The position numbers and the translations under genes were made by a program. Positions 18,001 through 27,600 of a stretch of 64,000 bases of DNA are shown here, piece by piece (the stretch's first letter is position 1; each line of letters opens with the position of its first letter). The stretch covers positions 62,001 through 126,000 of the IMG/VR virus record IMGVR_UViG_3300040801_000976; one strand, given 5' to 3'. The notes under the pieces were generated by a model. The model saw only the letters and a list, made by a program, of their open reading frames with translations. It was not told the origin of the DNA and made no database searches. This DNA is from a virus.

Positions 18001-18579
18001 AATGACCCAGAACTAATAGATCGTCGTCGGATAATGGACGAAGAAGTATTGTTCTCAGATGTCTTACAGGCAAATGTTGAAGATAGAGTAAATTTATTAA
18101 GACAGTATTTTTCAAATGTCATAAATAATTACTATAATATAACTAGTCAAGCCAACGCAATTTCCATGATAAGAGAGGTATTAGAAACAGTACCAGATAG
18201 TTATGTGGGAAAAGCCGAATTAACCAAAGATATTACTGATTATTACAAAAATACTATTGTAGAGTCTCTAAGACCTACTTTTGCGGAGAGAGCTAGTTCT
18301 TTGTTTGCAAACAACCAGGATTTTGTGGATAATGTGGATAAAGATATACAAAATTTAGTTATTAAAGAGGTAGTTCCTTTGATAGAATCTATGCAAAATG
18401 TAGATCAGTACCTGGAGTTTTTACAGCAAGGTACTCCATCAGATCCTACTAAACTAAATATGAATCACATAACTGCACAAAGTGAATTTTCAGATTTATT
18501 AAACGAAAGTTTGAGGATTCCAAACGAAGCAAAAGACAAGATACTGGAGGCTATAGATATAATGGTAGCATGTAAATAA
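9037..18579 (+). CDS. Giant virion protein 1 with embedded SF1 helicase domain, 3180 aa
   Basis: An uninterrupted 3180-codon frame, expected to be packaged with the RNA polymerase. The first ~60 residues are acidic and disordered. Residues ~1380-1800 hold a superfamily 1 helicase motif set: Walker A GAQGTGKT (1408-1415), Walker B/DEAD-like YDEIAD (1509-1514), motif III GDTAQ (1565-1569), an HPFRYR motif IV-like segment (1611-1616), motif V-like KGSEADYVLV (1734-1743), and motif VI-like SVIGRAHTF with Arg finger R1781. The motifs are in the right order and spacing for an ATP-driven 5'-3' or 3'-5' translocase. The rest is mostly helical, without motifs I recognise. In crAss-like phages the genes in this position encode virion RNA-polymerase-associated polypeptides. 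It is followed after 35 bases by giant 2. Helicase-type ATPase: confident. Its role (DNA intake, unwinding ahead of the virion polymerase or host DNA attack) is inference. Confidence 0.8.
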   Translation: MSDNIDKNINEDLTQQENNIEVVEQEVKDDVKQVDETKELSFFDKVIQAKTKPTETSYLPGKEDFKKELEERAGRELEDEEVDEAYKHISDYYNELAREELENAQVFSSFDYMFEGAEDDVNFVDEGDYQPTLDVTVETNSGAKRILDTWTDPTRSVRKGSILSKKWIDHNGEVRELNTDLFDGMVGNKEFANDEGKNIIGYTYLPSDPYARGTGLVKAFYEGEEPDGEVVSRWDANGRFLNGNDLDFSTWKVPIASTFNFAVNLVDTALALSENVSVIATHGGVTDTEFYKDLRDVRNKLQSFNVSKSDWDQQKMFTVNNMVDLGINVGLQLLTARGLATAFGKILGASAKSVKKLSAMQQTLQQTTDPVKKKALRSSIDKLTATIQKAGKGSQRSTLFMLGAMAAKDASQEAKHAGFTDLESAYIYAASLGGMMWVNQLSNLGFERVGLNRASKITNNISKRIFNENTAAKVVKNPKSLKGLVSKYSDDLIKKYKEATSKTGYASHMLSEATEEEAELLMQEVVNHTANLYSALGYREEDRPKFKTVFDEGYWGEFMTESVMSVLGGAMGGAMARGLFIPKSELNKIKESELPVTGKEADAFKRVAYMSTRTQEGAQWEDMMMTKMKDKREKGLFGREDISTLWDKELGRYKRMTELTEEESEKYFSQAETAYRASMAQYQYYKLVFANESGKFEDIVKNNPNFAHLTESQQLQDATMDKIQRKSEILNSADLGTMEIDTLITKLSDTKNKLKKDEDGKVDDAKYQEELTEVSGATKLSVKDVEELVEINQFQKDVSSGAILENAFIDLQLTSENYRDVFSPETFRMLIESDSEAQDSYQESKLLLKELQDKMSESFDKVSEEGGLTDEQKSILLSGKAVLNPDTKERLLEVVRNTGVPLVERKKAAAMHVLNSMKTNGLLQNEEKYYGQQLNFLANLEKTVNTDPSALPQTIEGMLDKIPPDYEVYPFTQNEEVEAVKLAYANKTLKKIATAKSESELSDILYDEKDVTAANYAADYATPDFPFAGTSLEGEPLMFNESPNAAPIYDAVGFSEDAKEKAQLLDAINNTQSVENADENRPDALFDFDDSNPNKIKYLTSSLEEKYLSLTGGEENPRTFANLSGAKKLADKLRMRIKQLHFLVENVPALLTIQQINEEQFGELRDDLTYFTKHLNKIVDTKAIRENDAYKSQYLLNLVQQQVSLIKLLEKTERLTKLAENSSVDLQKAYFGDAVSYASDSIESVSAVFLRDGGQAVIQSNPALEGIEDLTIGLNYEDTDQINVKKLFDSLYEIRRKLQKARVDNPKFVDELVTHLSDKKGTDKSLINTILLTLSPSDYIFSRMRSVYDEAIKAADSVEKLEALQLPTISQLRLAEEAVTASTTSFLYYANILRGSKTKMLPIAVFSGAQGTGKTQVVGKDAAKYAQEVLYKLEQDKASNKLPKILFASNSESQAKNLRVSAEKGDVVSGSLEGKKDVTQEDLWNLFVGSDLSVKDIADKLTDIGAIFYDEIADVEFDASTAGVKKGFDNPKEAFVLNAILAKLSQVNDYRKSLKQEALVLIGLGDTAQGGYMEGSPSPRNPDGKEQLTGRVFSVTDPTTSVYKGSVELKHPFRYRVGELIKAPKEILEKLDPRMRLDSKEMQPVTFNYNFEEGTFTGVKKSNTWNDIINDEDLAQSIRTKLGAPNSGGNFTILVVTGKHSYDGVVDSNSALGKLLKEYEGDERILLRGFYNVKGSEADYVLVNMPKDHFIHSKEEVESPDFASPEQLTNRLRIMASVIGRAHTFTNIAVTGDYPIHSNKSTTTIIPVNETNEFKRAWSEMLSGAILSNYDVIPESVIPNIEVGKESDKSGFDTSVTDEEGIAGVSDPYTSSATESTEYANSVARELGIEELTEDNVIAARELAKELEDSSTGTDKDNAGSLKVLLNNIFSVIKNENEGEVISFDDSDPIGNNSSFQNMSDKKIMQEIEKQEGKILFFGQLGQEVTQQKSLESKRNYSSHLYDNVPSAENFKPEFYSALGLGPSGTSGMRDYKYHVVSYEFATQNRVQAFNHVIVAENKNGEKFIIGTLGKRANYDPNGDIAKWMDAREEKLKLITEAYANDEEVNVDEVLTPSERVSFSEMRNDFMLPDSGRRGSKFNKQNRFFIYNEVPNGANIIDGVTVGNTDSGNSVILNLAKQIDEVRAELPNIDKLSAGEFVKSKLDDADTVNRIDSFKEKGKFIPVKDIVSTDTKQRINPFEIINGNMFYSIGGYDILGIKLRRGTVYFAKSTKAWVPVLGLNTTDNTLILDNESLKPGANYDAEFTKISNSLRNLRVDKNFQKKFSDSTFSERVASLMGYKTTIFSEISNKNNLKKELRRISTENTTNTFFGNSRLTLKTAIKLWNKTGAPYSISKPYVIMRGENAGKSMIFYSFDRSKNLLDMSEDAIMSEYNAMLDNMKNNPTAMTSNRNNLGYILLDSKPTTIQELNELYLGVSNKGITDKFNKVVIRGNAESRLISLLAHLHIAINRPTSTSKVYQLLEDVDDNINKDAVYSWVKSKGDSQLKDISTVLRSIFQDENLGKIAMTNTDEALNNFIEDIKKYKDNRQMLDSIYDSYYSVNATQELLDRYGINKNNMTDLLITGGEGSVGKIVLNKHGVPAVYGTESTVIKYIPSSLVNSLSQGEKSSITPSLDLLKMFTLIHSTSLTEDSKNNIFEQLDEIMPNIDGLGKGLMVSPLAVDNKNPISRAITSTKQPLSEMLTTNVKQIKEPSIVFDVHTELDSISTPRKQFRVAEEKSSENKNLSETTYEDRIKSSDLRELSRIQKEVNKDNSLSSDEKLNISLKIKERVKSLRGEGSSVFDFRKMSLVEFVGDTVTPEVKVVLEQFDKLRPVIKNKEELDNIWVQGLITTLNNQLNSQISKYISNIQQSSGEMVQLSDIQVVEAAKTIVENNESIPKLDIEGFDVSSLELKWDTNQDNMGNRLAMLLSWSVAEGDEKAKLRDMLLTNPNDPELIDRRRIMDEEVLFSDVLQANVEDRVNLLRQYFSNVINNYYNITSQANAISMIREVLETVPDSYVGKAELTKDITDYYKNTIVESLRPTFAERASSLFANNQDFVDNVDKDIQNLVIKEVVPLIESMQNVDQYLEFLQQGTPSDPTKLNMNHITAQSEFSDLLNESLRIPNEAKDKILEAIDIMVACK

Positions 18580-18614
18580 TCTAGGATTAACATATTAAAA
18601 AAAATAAGAGAAAG

Positions 18615-21600
18615 ATGAAAAGAAAGATCAGTTGTGTTCCAACACTTTCGTCTATTTCTCAAAGAATGGTTAATAGCATTAAAAAAGGAAAAGGTATGGC
18701 TCCTAGTGAGTTATACCTTTTTGTTGTTAAAGATGTTATGCCAACTATTCTAGGAGAACAAGATGTCCGTAAAGAATTAGATAATATTGCCAAAGGTGAG
18801 TTTAACAGTAACTTGGGTGAGTTGCTCATGGGAATTGGTATGTCTATAAACCAGATAGCCAAACTTAGTAATGATAAGTCGCAGACTGTAAGTACTACGG
18901 ATATGATTTCTATCTGGAGAGATACATCAACCAAACTATTAGCCAACTTAGAACCAACTCCGGGTAGTGGTGTATCTAATATCAGTTTAGACGAAAACAC
19001 TACTCAAGAATTAACAAGCGACGATGAAGTAGAGGCACCCTCTAAAGTAGATACTGAAGATATTCCTGGGGAAATTTCTATAAGGAAACCTTTAGGGTCT
19101 AAAAATATAAACGAAGTGTTAGACCACTACCTGGTAGGAGATCTACGTAAAATACCTGATAGTTTACAATCATTCTTCCAAAGTATGATAAGTAAAGTTT
19201 GGTTAAGTGGAGATAATCAGACTAATTTCACTAGCGAGGCTATAAAAGCAAAATTGAGAGATAGTCTAAATGCTGTTGTACGGAATTATTATTCCGGCAA
19301 TGCGGTAGAAATGATCACATCTTCTATTGTTAGTCGTAAAAATTTTATCTCTACAGACAACCTAAATACCTTGATATTTAACGCAGAGTCAGCAATACCT
19401 TCCGATAGTAAACTTGTACATGAAGATGTAGATTTTGGTATTAAATATTATACTAACTCTAGTATATTAGGTACCGATAATATGCCTATGTTACTTGTAG
19501 TAGGTGAGGATCCTACTATGATGTTGGAACAATTCCTGACAAACGAAGAATTATTTGGTGAAAGAGCTGGTAATAATACTGTTATACCAGAATCGCTACA
19601 AGATGGTATAGATAGAAAATATAGTTCGATAGATAGAGAAACAGTTCAAGATAATTACTACATACCAGAGGTTAGAAATACTTATTTCGCACAGATTATT
19701 AACAACGAGTTAGATACTTTTATTAGGTCTTACGCACCAATGTTAGATAGTACCTATAAAGAAATATTTAGAACTTCGTTTGGTGATATACAATCTTTTG
19801 GTAGTAGTATGGCAAACAAACTTACAAAAATCAACATTTCTACCACACCTTTATTATATAAAGGTAGAGAAGCTAAGGATGTTAAATCTTCCCTAGGGTC
19901 ATTAAAGTCAGAATTATCTAAGTCCTCTAATTATTACGGAACACTAGCTAACTCTTCTTTACTATCAGAACTGGATACTAACGGTAATAAAATGATTTCA
20001 GTTAGGTTAGATAATAAAGAATACAGCGGTGTTATGTTGGATCTAGGACCTAAAAATCTTATCGTAGTCAATGACGGAAACTCCTGGTTAGTACCTATAT
20101 CTAATGTTGATGGAGATGTAAGTATGGTACAAGCTCAGGAATTATTTAGGGATAGTAGTAACATTGATATGTTCTATGAAGCAGCTGTCATATCCGCTGT
20201 AGATTTTTTAAATAGAAATGCCACGGATATTGAAGGATTACGAAATAATACTACAGAAGCTAAATTCGATAAAAGTACATTTTTCAATATTATCAAAAAT
20301 ACCAACACACCTCTAACAGAAGATGTGGATAATATTAATCTATTTTCAAATGAGGGAGGGAGAAAGTTTTTACAAGAGTCTGACTTAGAAATAGCTTCTG
20401 AAGTATTTCAATTTTTACCTGGTAATATAGCTGACGCGTCTAGGTACCTGGCTAGAATAGCATCTGATACAAGCTCGGTGTACAAAGATATAGCTAGGTC
20501 ATTATACTATAGATTTTTTAAAAAAGGTAAATACTTAGTAACTTCTATAAACCCAGAAACCGGTAGACTGGAGACCACAGAACAAATGTCTATGTATGAA
20601 AGATATCATAGATTTAATGATACAGTGGCGCGAAATTCATTAATCTCGCTAATGGTTCAGTTAAGATCCTCGTCGTTAGATAATAAAGCAATGGTTCAAG
20701 ATAACGAATTCATCGTTACAAATGTACAAAAAGGAACCACATTACAATCACTTATCTCCGAAATAGAAAATTCAAATACAGAATATTTTGCAGGTAAACG
20801 TGTAACACCAGACAAGGTATATGAAAACTTTACTGTAAAGGAATTAAGAGGTAATGAGTATGCTATAGAGTTTTATAGATTTAGTAGTAAATCTTCTCCA
20901 GATATTAAATTTTATATCAAAGACTTGGGTACCAATAACGACGGTAGAGCTAAAGGAAATAAATTTGAGGTTGTTGAAAAAGATGACTCAAGTTCACTGA
21001 ACCTTGAAAATATCGGTATATTATCGGGGTTTATGGGTTTACCAGCATTTTTATCTAACAAAAACTTCTACAACCAACTATATGATGACTCCGTTACCGG
21101 AAATGATGTAAGTAATTTCTTCGCTAATGTAATAGCACTAAAATTAGCAAACGGGAATAAATTGTTAGGTAATAAAAATTATACAAGTTCTGGTGCTTCA
21201 AAACTAGCCCTAGTAAGATCAGAAGGTGACATCAAACATACTTTCGCCAACAACATGTATGGTTATACTAATTTATTAGATACTACCATAGAGAAAGTCC
21301 TAGGTAACTCCAAAAGAGCCTATATAATGAGTCCTGAGGGTCATAAATTGTCCGTATCCATAATTACTAACAAAGCTAAGTCGAAGCAGGAGTTGGTGGA
21401 CCAGGTAAAGGATAATAAACTGTCTGAGTCAAATTTATATCGACATAGCGAGTTTGCTACTGGTGATATGAGGTTAACCAATAACGGTGTTACTAAAAAC
21501 GGTATTCGTGTAGGTGTTGACGGAAAAGGTAACGCAAAGCTGGATAGTTTAGAACACGTTATCTACTTGATGGAAAACGCATACTTGGCTCATGCAGAAA

Positions 21601-24600
21601 AACGTAATTTTTTAGAGTATCTATCCCAAGCGGGTACAATGTCAGATAGAACAACTGTGAATTTAGATGGTGTATCGTTTGAAAGTATGCAAGCATTGCC
21701 GGTAAAAGAAGGTAAGTTAGATGAGGAATTACTGAGGAAGAAATTTTTTGAAGTACAACGAAATTCACAAAAAGGAATAAATGAGTCATTGTTAAACGGA
21801 TGGAATGGATTTATTCGGAAAATTAAATCCGGTGAAATTGTAATGAATTCTGGTAATATAAAGCTATTACCTAACTCATTTACATCCATAAGTTCTTTAT
21901 ACAACACATTAGAAAAGGTTAAATTTGATCGTAATGAAGTACTAAAAAAATCTGGTTTAACAGACAAATCTTTTATTGACGATTCTAAAAAAATAGCTAA
22001 TATAAGATATAGTATTATAATGATGGATAATGTAATTTCTTCGCAGGGCGATGGACTACGATCTTTATTTCTAGATACTTATCTAAATACATTTAAACAG
22101 TATCTAAAAGACGTAGAGTATAAAATAAGTCCAAAAGCAGTTAGTATATTAGCTAATAGATTTCCATCAGCACTAAGTTCATCCAATGGATTTGAACACA
22201 ATAGGGTTATTGCGCAAGAAATACTTACAAGATCTTTCTTTTATCAAGATACTATAGCAGAACAAAATCTTATTAGTATACTCAGTGGTAATGTATTTCA
22301 ATATAAATCAAAAATACCTAGTGTATTTGAAAAACTTAACGCTAAGAATTTTAAAAGCGATATAGATAAATTACGATGGTTAGGGGAGCAAAAAGGTTAT
22401 GAAAATAAATCTATAGTCGAATCGACGTTCGCTGAATTAGAGAAGTTAGGTTCAGAAGGTAATAGATTAGGCTTCATAAAATCAATATTAGACTCTAATT
22501 TATCTGATAAGCAAAAGCTTTCTTTATTATATTTCGACGATCTATATACACAAATAACTCCAATGTACGTCGACCGTGTTAAACGTAACCAAGGTTCTGG
22601 TACTAGCTTTCAAAACTACGTTTTTGCTGCAGATAATTCTTCGGGATTTTTAATAGATAAAACTAGTAAAGAAATATTGGTAAAAGATCCAGAAACAGTA
22701 GTAAAATTATTGGGTAGTGGTTCGTTGTCGCAGGATATTTATGATGCTGTTCAAATGGCACACCCACTATTTTTTTACAAACATAACATGTCTTTAGGAG
22801 ATAAATTCTCTAACTTTAGATCTAGGAGCATTATTAAAGATGTCAATGCTTCTAATTTTGAAGATACATCGGAGTACTTGTTACAGAAAAAAGCTACTTT
22901 TCCTATGTTTAATTGGGAATTTATTTTTAGAGGTACACCTGAACATAATAACTTATTCTCATTAATGAATTCTCGTATTAAACTGGATATAGACGGATTG
23001 TTTTTGGATGAAAACCCATTATTGCCATTTCCAAACTTTGGTACAACTATTTCAGAAGAAGTACTACTTAATCACGGTGAGTATTTAGGAGAATTACTTG
23101 TAGATGGAAATAAAACTACAGCATCAGAACTATTATACTTACACAACAATAATGAAATAGATTTAAGTACTTTAGATATAAAGTCGAATAAGGTATATAA
23201 GACAGGCTTTTATACATTACAAGATATTTATAACTACTATGGTGGTGCGCAAGGTGATTTGGATGCTTATAACTCAGCTGATAATAAAACTGCTTTTATA
23301 GAAGAATTTCCTTTTGGTTGGACGTGGTTTAAAATAGGTGAAATAATTACTAATTACCGAGGTGTAGAAAATAATTATCCTATAAGAAATAGTTACATTT
23401 CTAAATTAGGATTTACATCTCAATCTAAAACTGGTAGTAGAAATATAAATGAGGAAACTATTCTATCGGATAAATTGTCTAAATATGATGAAGTAGAATA
23501 CGCGGAAATACCAAATAGATTTTCTGGTCCTGTTCTTGACGCAGAGCATGAGCCGGACACGACCGCTGAACTTAGTATGTCAGAAGAAGCACAAAACAAT
23601 ATGGTTTCAATGATAACTCAGGTTATGTCAGCTTCTATTGCACAAGGAGAATCGTTTAATGAGGTGGAGGCTATGTTTGGTGCACTAGGTACATTAAGTG
23701 ATCTTCAGTTAAATATAATAAATGAAAAACTATCTGATTATGAAGCATCATCATCTTCGCTAAATAAACTTTCTGACTCAGTGAGACGCTATGCTTTGGA
23801 GTTAGCTCAAGAAACCATGACTACTAGAAAAGATCCTGGTTCAACGTCTGCTTTCTTAGGATTAGGCACCGAAAGATTAGATAAGATTTCATTTGATTTA
23901 AAACAAATTTTACCACTAGTGCGACAATCTTTAAATGCACATTTAAATAGTCAGACTGTTAGGTTTAAAATGAAGGGTGGTCAATACATTGTCTCTCCTT
24001 CCCACGATCAGATTAAAACTTATAGCTTTGGTAAGTCCACAAATCTGTTCAGAAGTTCTATGAACTCTGGTAATAACGATGTAAACTCTATGATAGTTGA
24101 TGCAGTTAAAACAGATACATTACCAAACGGATGGGAATTAAACACAGTAACAAGTTTAGATCAGTTCGATAGATACCATACTAATACAGACACAGTGTTT
24201 ATTCGAGAAGATAAAGAATCTGTTTCCGACCTAGTACCTGTAAAAGTATCGGAACTATTAAAAGACAAATCAAATTTAATATCTCTAATAGAAAATGGTT
24301 TAATATCATCTGCCTGGGTAAACCCAGACCCGGGTAATACAGTTTCTGCTAAAGCACGTTCTATTGAAGGTAATACACTTTCGTGGTTAAATTATTTTAA
24401 AGATGGTAAAAATATATATAACACTGATGAGTATTATAGTTATTACTTAGCAGGTAAAGCACCTTTATATTTATCTAATCTAAAAGAAAACACTAAAAAT
24501 AATGCGGAATATTTATCTAAAGCTAGAAAGTTCTTTAGTGACGAAACAGAGGGTTCCGGTGTTCCGAAATTATTGTGGGCAAGGTATTATTATAATTCTT

Positions 24601-27600
24601 TAAATAAAAATAATACATTATCCTTATCTCCATTATTACCCGAAAGTAGTATAAATAAAGCTTATGAATCTTTTGATATAAATAACGAGGAACAGTTTTT
24701 AAAATTTTTAAATTATATAAAAAGACAAAAATCTGACCCAAGATTTTTTACAAACCAGTTTAAATCACAACTTCAATCACAACTTGAAAACGGAAACTGG
24801 CGTGCTAAAGAAGCAGAATTCTATATGCCTCCTATGCATCAGTCCGCTTTTTTAATAGATTACGGGGATTCAATACAAGATATAATTGGTACTCAAGAAC
24901 AACCAGATGTAGAAAGGGTCCGTGATAATTTATCTGAAGAAGAAATTAACATAATTACTAATAGATTTAATTCCTCTGAAGCACAATCCATAAAAGATAA
25001 ATTGAAAAATACTACTTTTTTACGGTTAAAGGAGGAACAGAACCAGCATATGTTAGATTATTTCTTAGCTAAAATTAATAACTTAGAGAAATTATCGCGT
25101 AAAAGTAGTCTTAAAGAATCGGAGAAAGAAAGTTTAATGCGTAGGTCCCCGTTATTTTTATTACAAAATTCAGTGCGTAATAAAGATACTTTAAGTAAAG
25201 CTGTAGATAAATTACTAACCAAAGAAGTGGTGCTGGCTAATAGTTCTAATACAAAAGACCTAATTACACTAAAACAAGAGTTAATAAACAATAGAGGTAG
25301 TGCTTCGGAAATACTAGATGATGCCTTATTATCTTTTAAGGAAAAATGGTCCGCTACTCTAGCTAATAACTTTGAAAAAAGTTTGACTTTTATAACTGCA
25401 CGAATTCCTGCACAAGGTAAACAATCTTATACTGTAGGAAAAATAAAGAATTTTATTTATTCGACCAGAAATGCGATATATGGTCCTCTAGAGATGTTAA
25501 CCGTAACTGGCGCAGACTATGATATAGACAAACAAAATAATATGGCATGGGATGTAGACGACCACGGTACCGTTATTGATTGGACACCTTATCTTGATAA
25601 AAGTGGTAAGATTAATGCTGTTAAGATTAATAATGTAATTAATAAATCTACTAGTGAATTTAGGGAACAATTAGAACAATTAGGTTTAACAGATATAGAT
25701 AATAGAGTATCTGCTTTTAAAAAGAATAAAATAAACTTTATATCGAGAGCAGTACAAAACTTTGTGGTAGATAGATTAATGAAAGGTGCTTTAGACCCAG
25801 TAAATGGTATCGAAGCAGCTACAGCAGTATCTATGCGTAAGTTAGGTGTTATAAAAGAAGTGATGGATAGTTTTAATTTTGAAAATTTAGGTATAGATAA
25901 ATATAAATTAACTACTACTGATGGTAAATATAATTTTTCTGAAAGTTTAGTTAAAGCTATTCAAAAAAGACAACATGCCTTACCGTTCTCCCCCAGCACT
26001 AAAATGATTTACGAAAGAGTAAATATGGATGGTAAAACCGGCGTCGGTATTTATGCTTCAGCACTGAAAGCTTATTTAGCAACCTATTATGCTTGGTTAA
26101 AGAACAATAGTATCACTAATTATAATTCTACTTTGACTAATAGGTACACTATGGATGATATATTAAACGCTAGCGAGAAAGAATTACAGTCAATACATGA
26201 TGCTATCGTTGACGAGGATACTGATAGAACTTGGATAACTTTTACCAATAAATTTGCTCCTAGTATAAATAGGGATGCTAAGAAAATACCAAAAGGTACA
26301 AAAACTGATTTATCTTTGGATAATAATGCTTTACATTTTATATGGAAAGATCCTGAAACTGGGTTATTTGAGATAAAATCAGATATTTATTCTTTAGCTA
26401 ATACTGGTAAACACATGCCTTCTGTAGGAAAAACATTATCTAAGATAAAAACTCAGAGAGCTAAAGAAGTTTATAAAAGAATTGGTTTTGCAGACGAACA
26501 AGAGCAGGTAGCTTTATTATCCAAATATATGGATGATTTAAATTTGTTAGATAATTACAATACAGAATCACAGGCTTGGGAAGACTTATCCGAATTATTA
26601 TCAGCGGCCACAGATAATGCTAAAGAACTTATACTAGGCAAAATTGGATCTAATGCCACAACCAGTTCGATTATATCTGTTATGGTTGTTTTAGGAATAG
26701 ATTTACAAAACGCTTTACTATTAATTAATGACACTAAAATAAAAGATATTGTTAGTTTAGTAGAACAAAAATCTAGATTGTTAGGAGTCAAAGACTCTTA
26801 TATACCAGCTTTATCTAAACTATTAGAGAATAAGATAGATAAATATAAGCCAAACGAAGAGTTGTCTGACGAAAAAATAGAACAGTTAGTGAGGAAATCT
26901 GCTACCGCAAATACACCTGAAAAAGAAATTAACGCGCGTATTGAGAAGCAAAAAGTTCTTCGTAAACACTATAATCCTTATGAACAATTTATGTTCTTTA
27001 CCAAAGCAGCAGATGAATTAACTAAACTAAGTAGAATACTATCAATAAACCAAGGCTTACCAAATAGTGAATTTGAAGTATTTAACTATATCAGAAATGT
27101 AGAAGATGCTATAGGAGCACCAATTGAAGAGTTTGTGGGAGATTCTAATATGTCAGCAGCAGATATTGATGCTAAAAGATTAGAGATAATAAAAAAATAC
27201 GACGTTACAAAAACTGTATTTAATATTCCTTATATTTTATTAAAAAATGAACATTATTTTTCGTATATCAAAAGTTTATTAAAAAGCAATAATATATTAA
27301 AAAATCTATCTTATACAGTAAGATTAGTATATAATGACTTAAATACCAACTTACCTGTAGACAAAACTTCTGTGACAAAAAGCGAGTTTACTAACTATAT
27401 AAATACATTAACTGATTTTGTTATCTCTAAATTTTACAAATCTCCATCAGTAAATAGTATTGTAAATTTAGGTAAATATGGTTCTTATGACTTATCCAAG
27501 GTTTCTTCTGGCGATACTGATATAAAAGGTAGACAAGAATTTATAAAAGAATTTCCTGATATATTAAATAATATTAAAAAATCTTCCGAAGAACTAAATA

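Noticed and set aside
21559-21967. Two overlapping - strand ORFs inside giant 2
   Set aside because: They overlap each other and a continuous + strand protein; composition is antisense-like.
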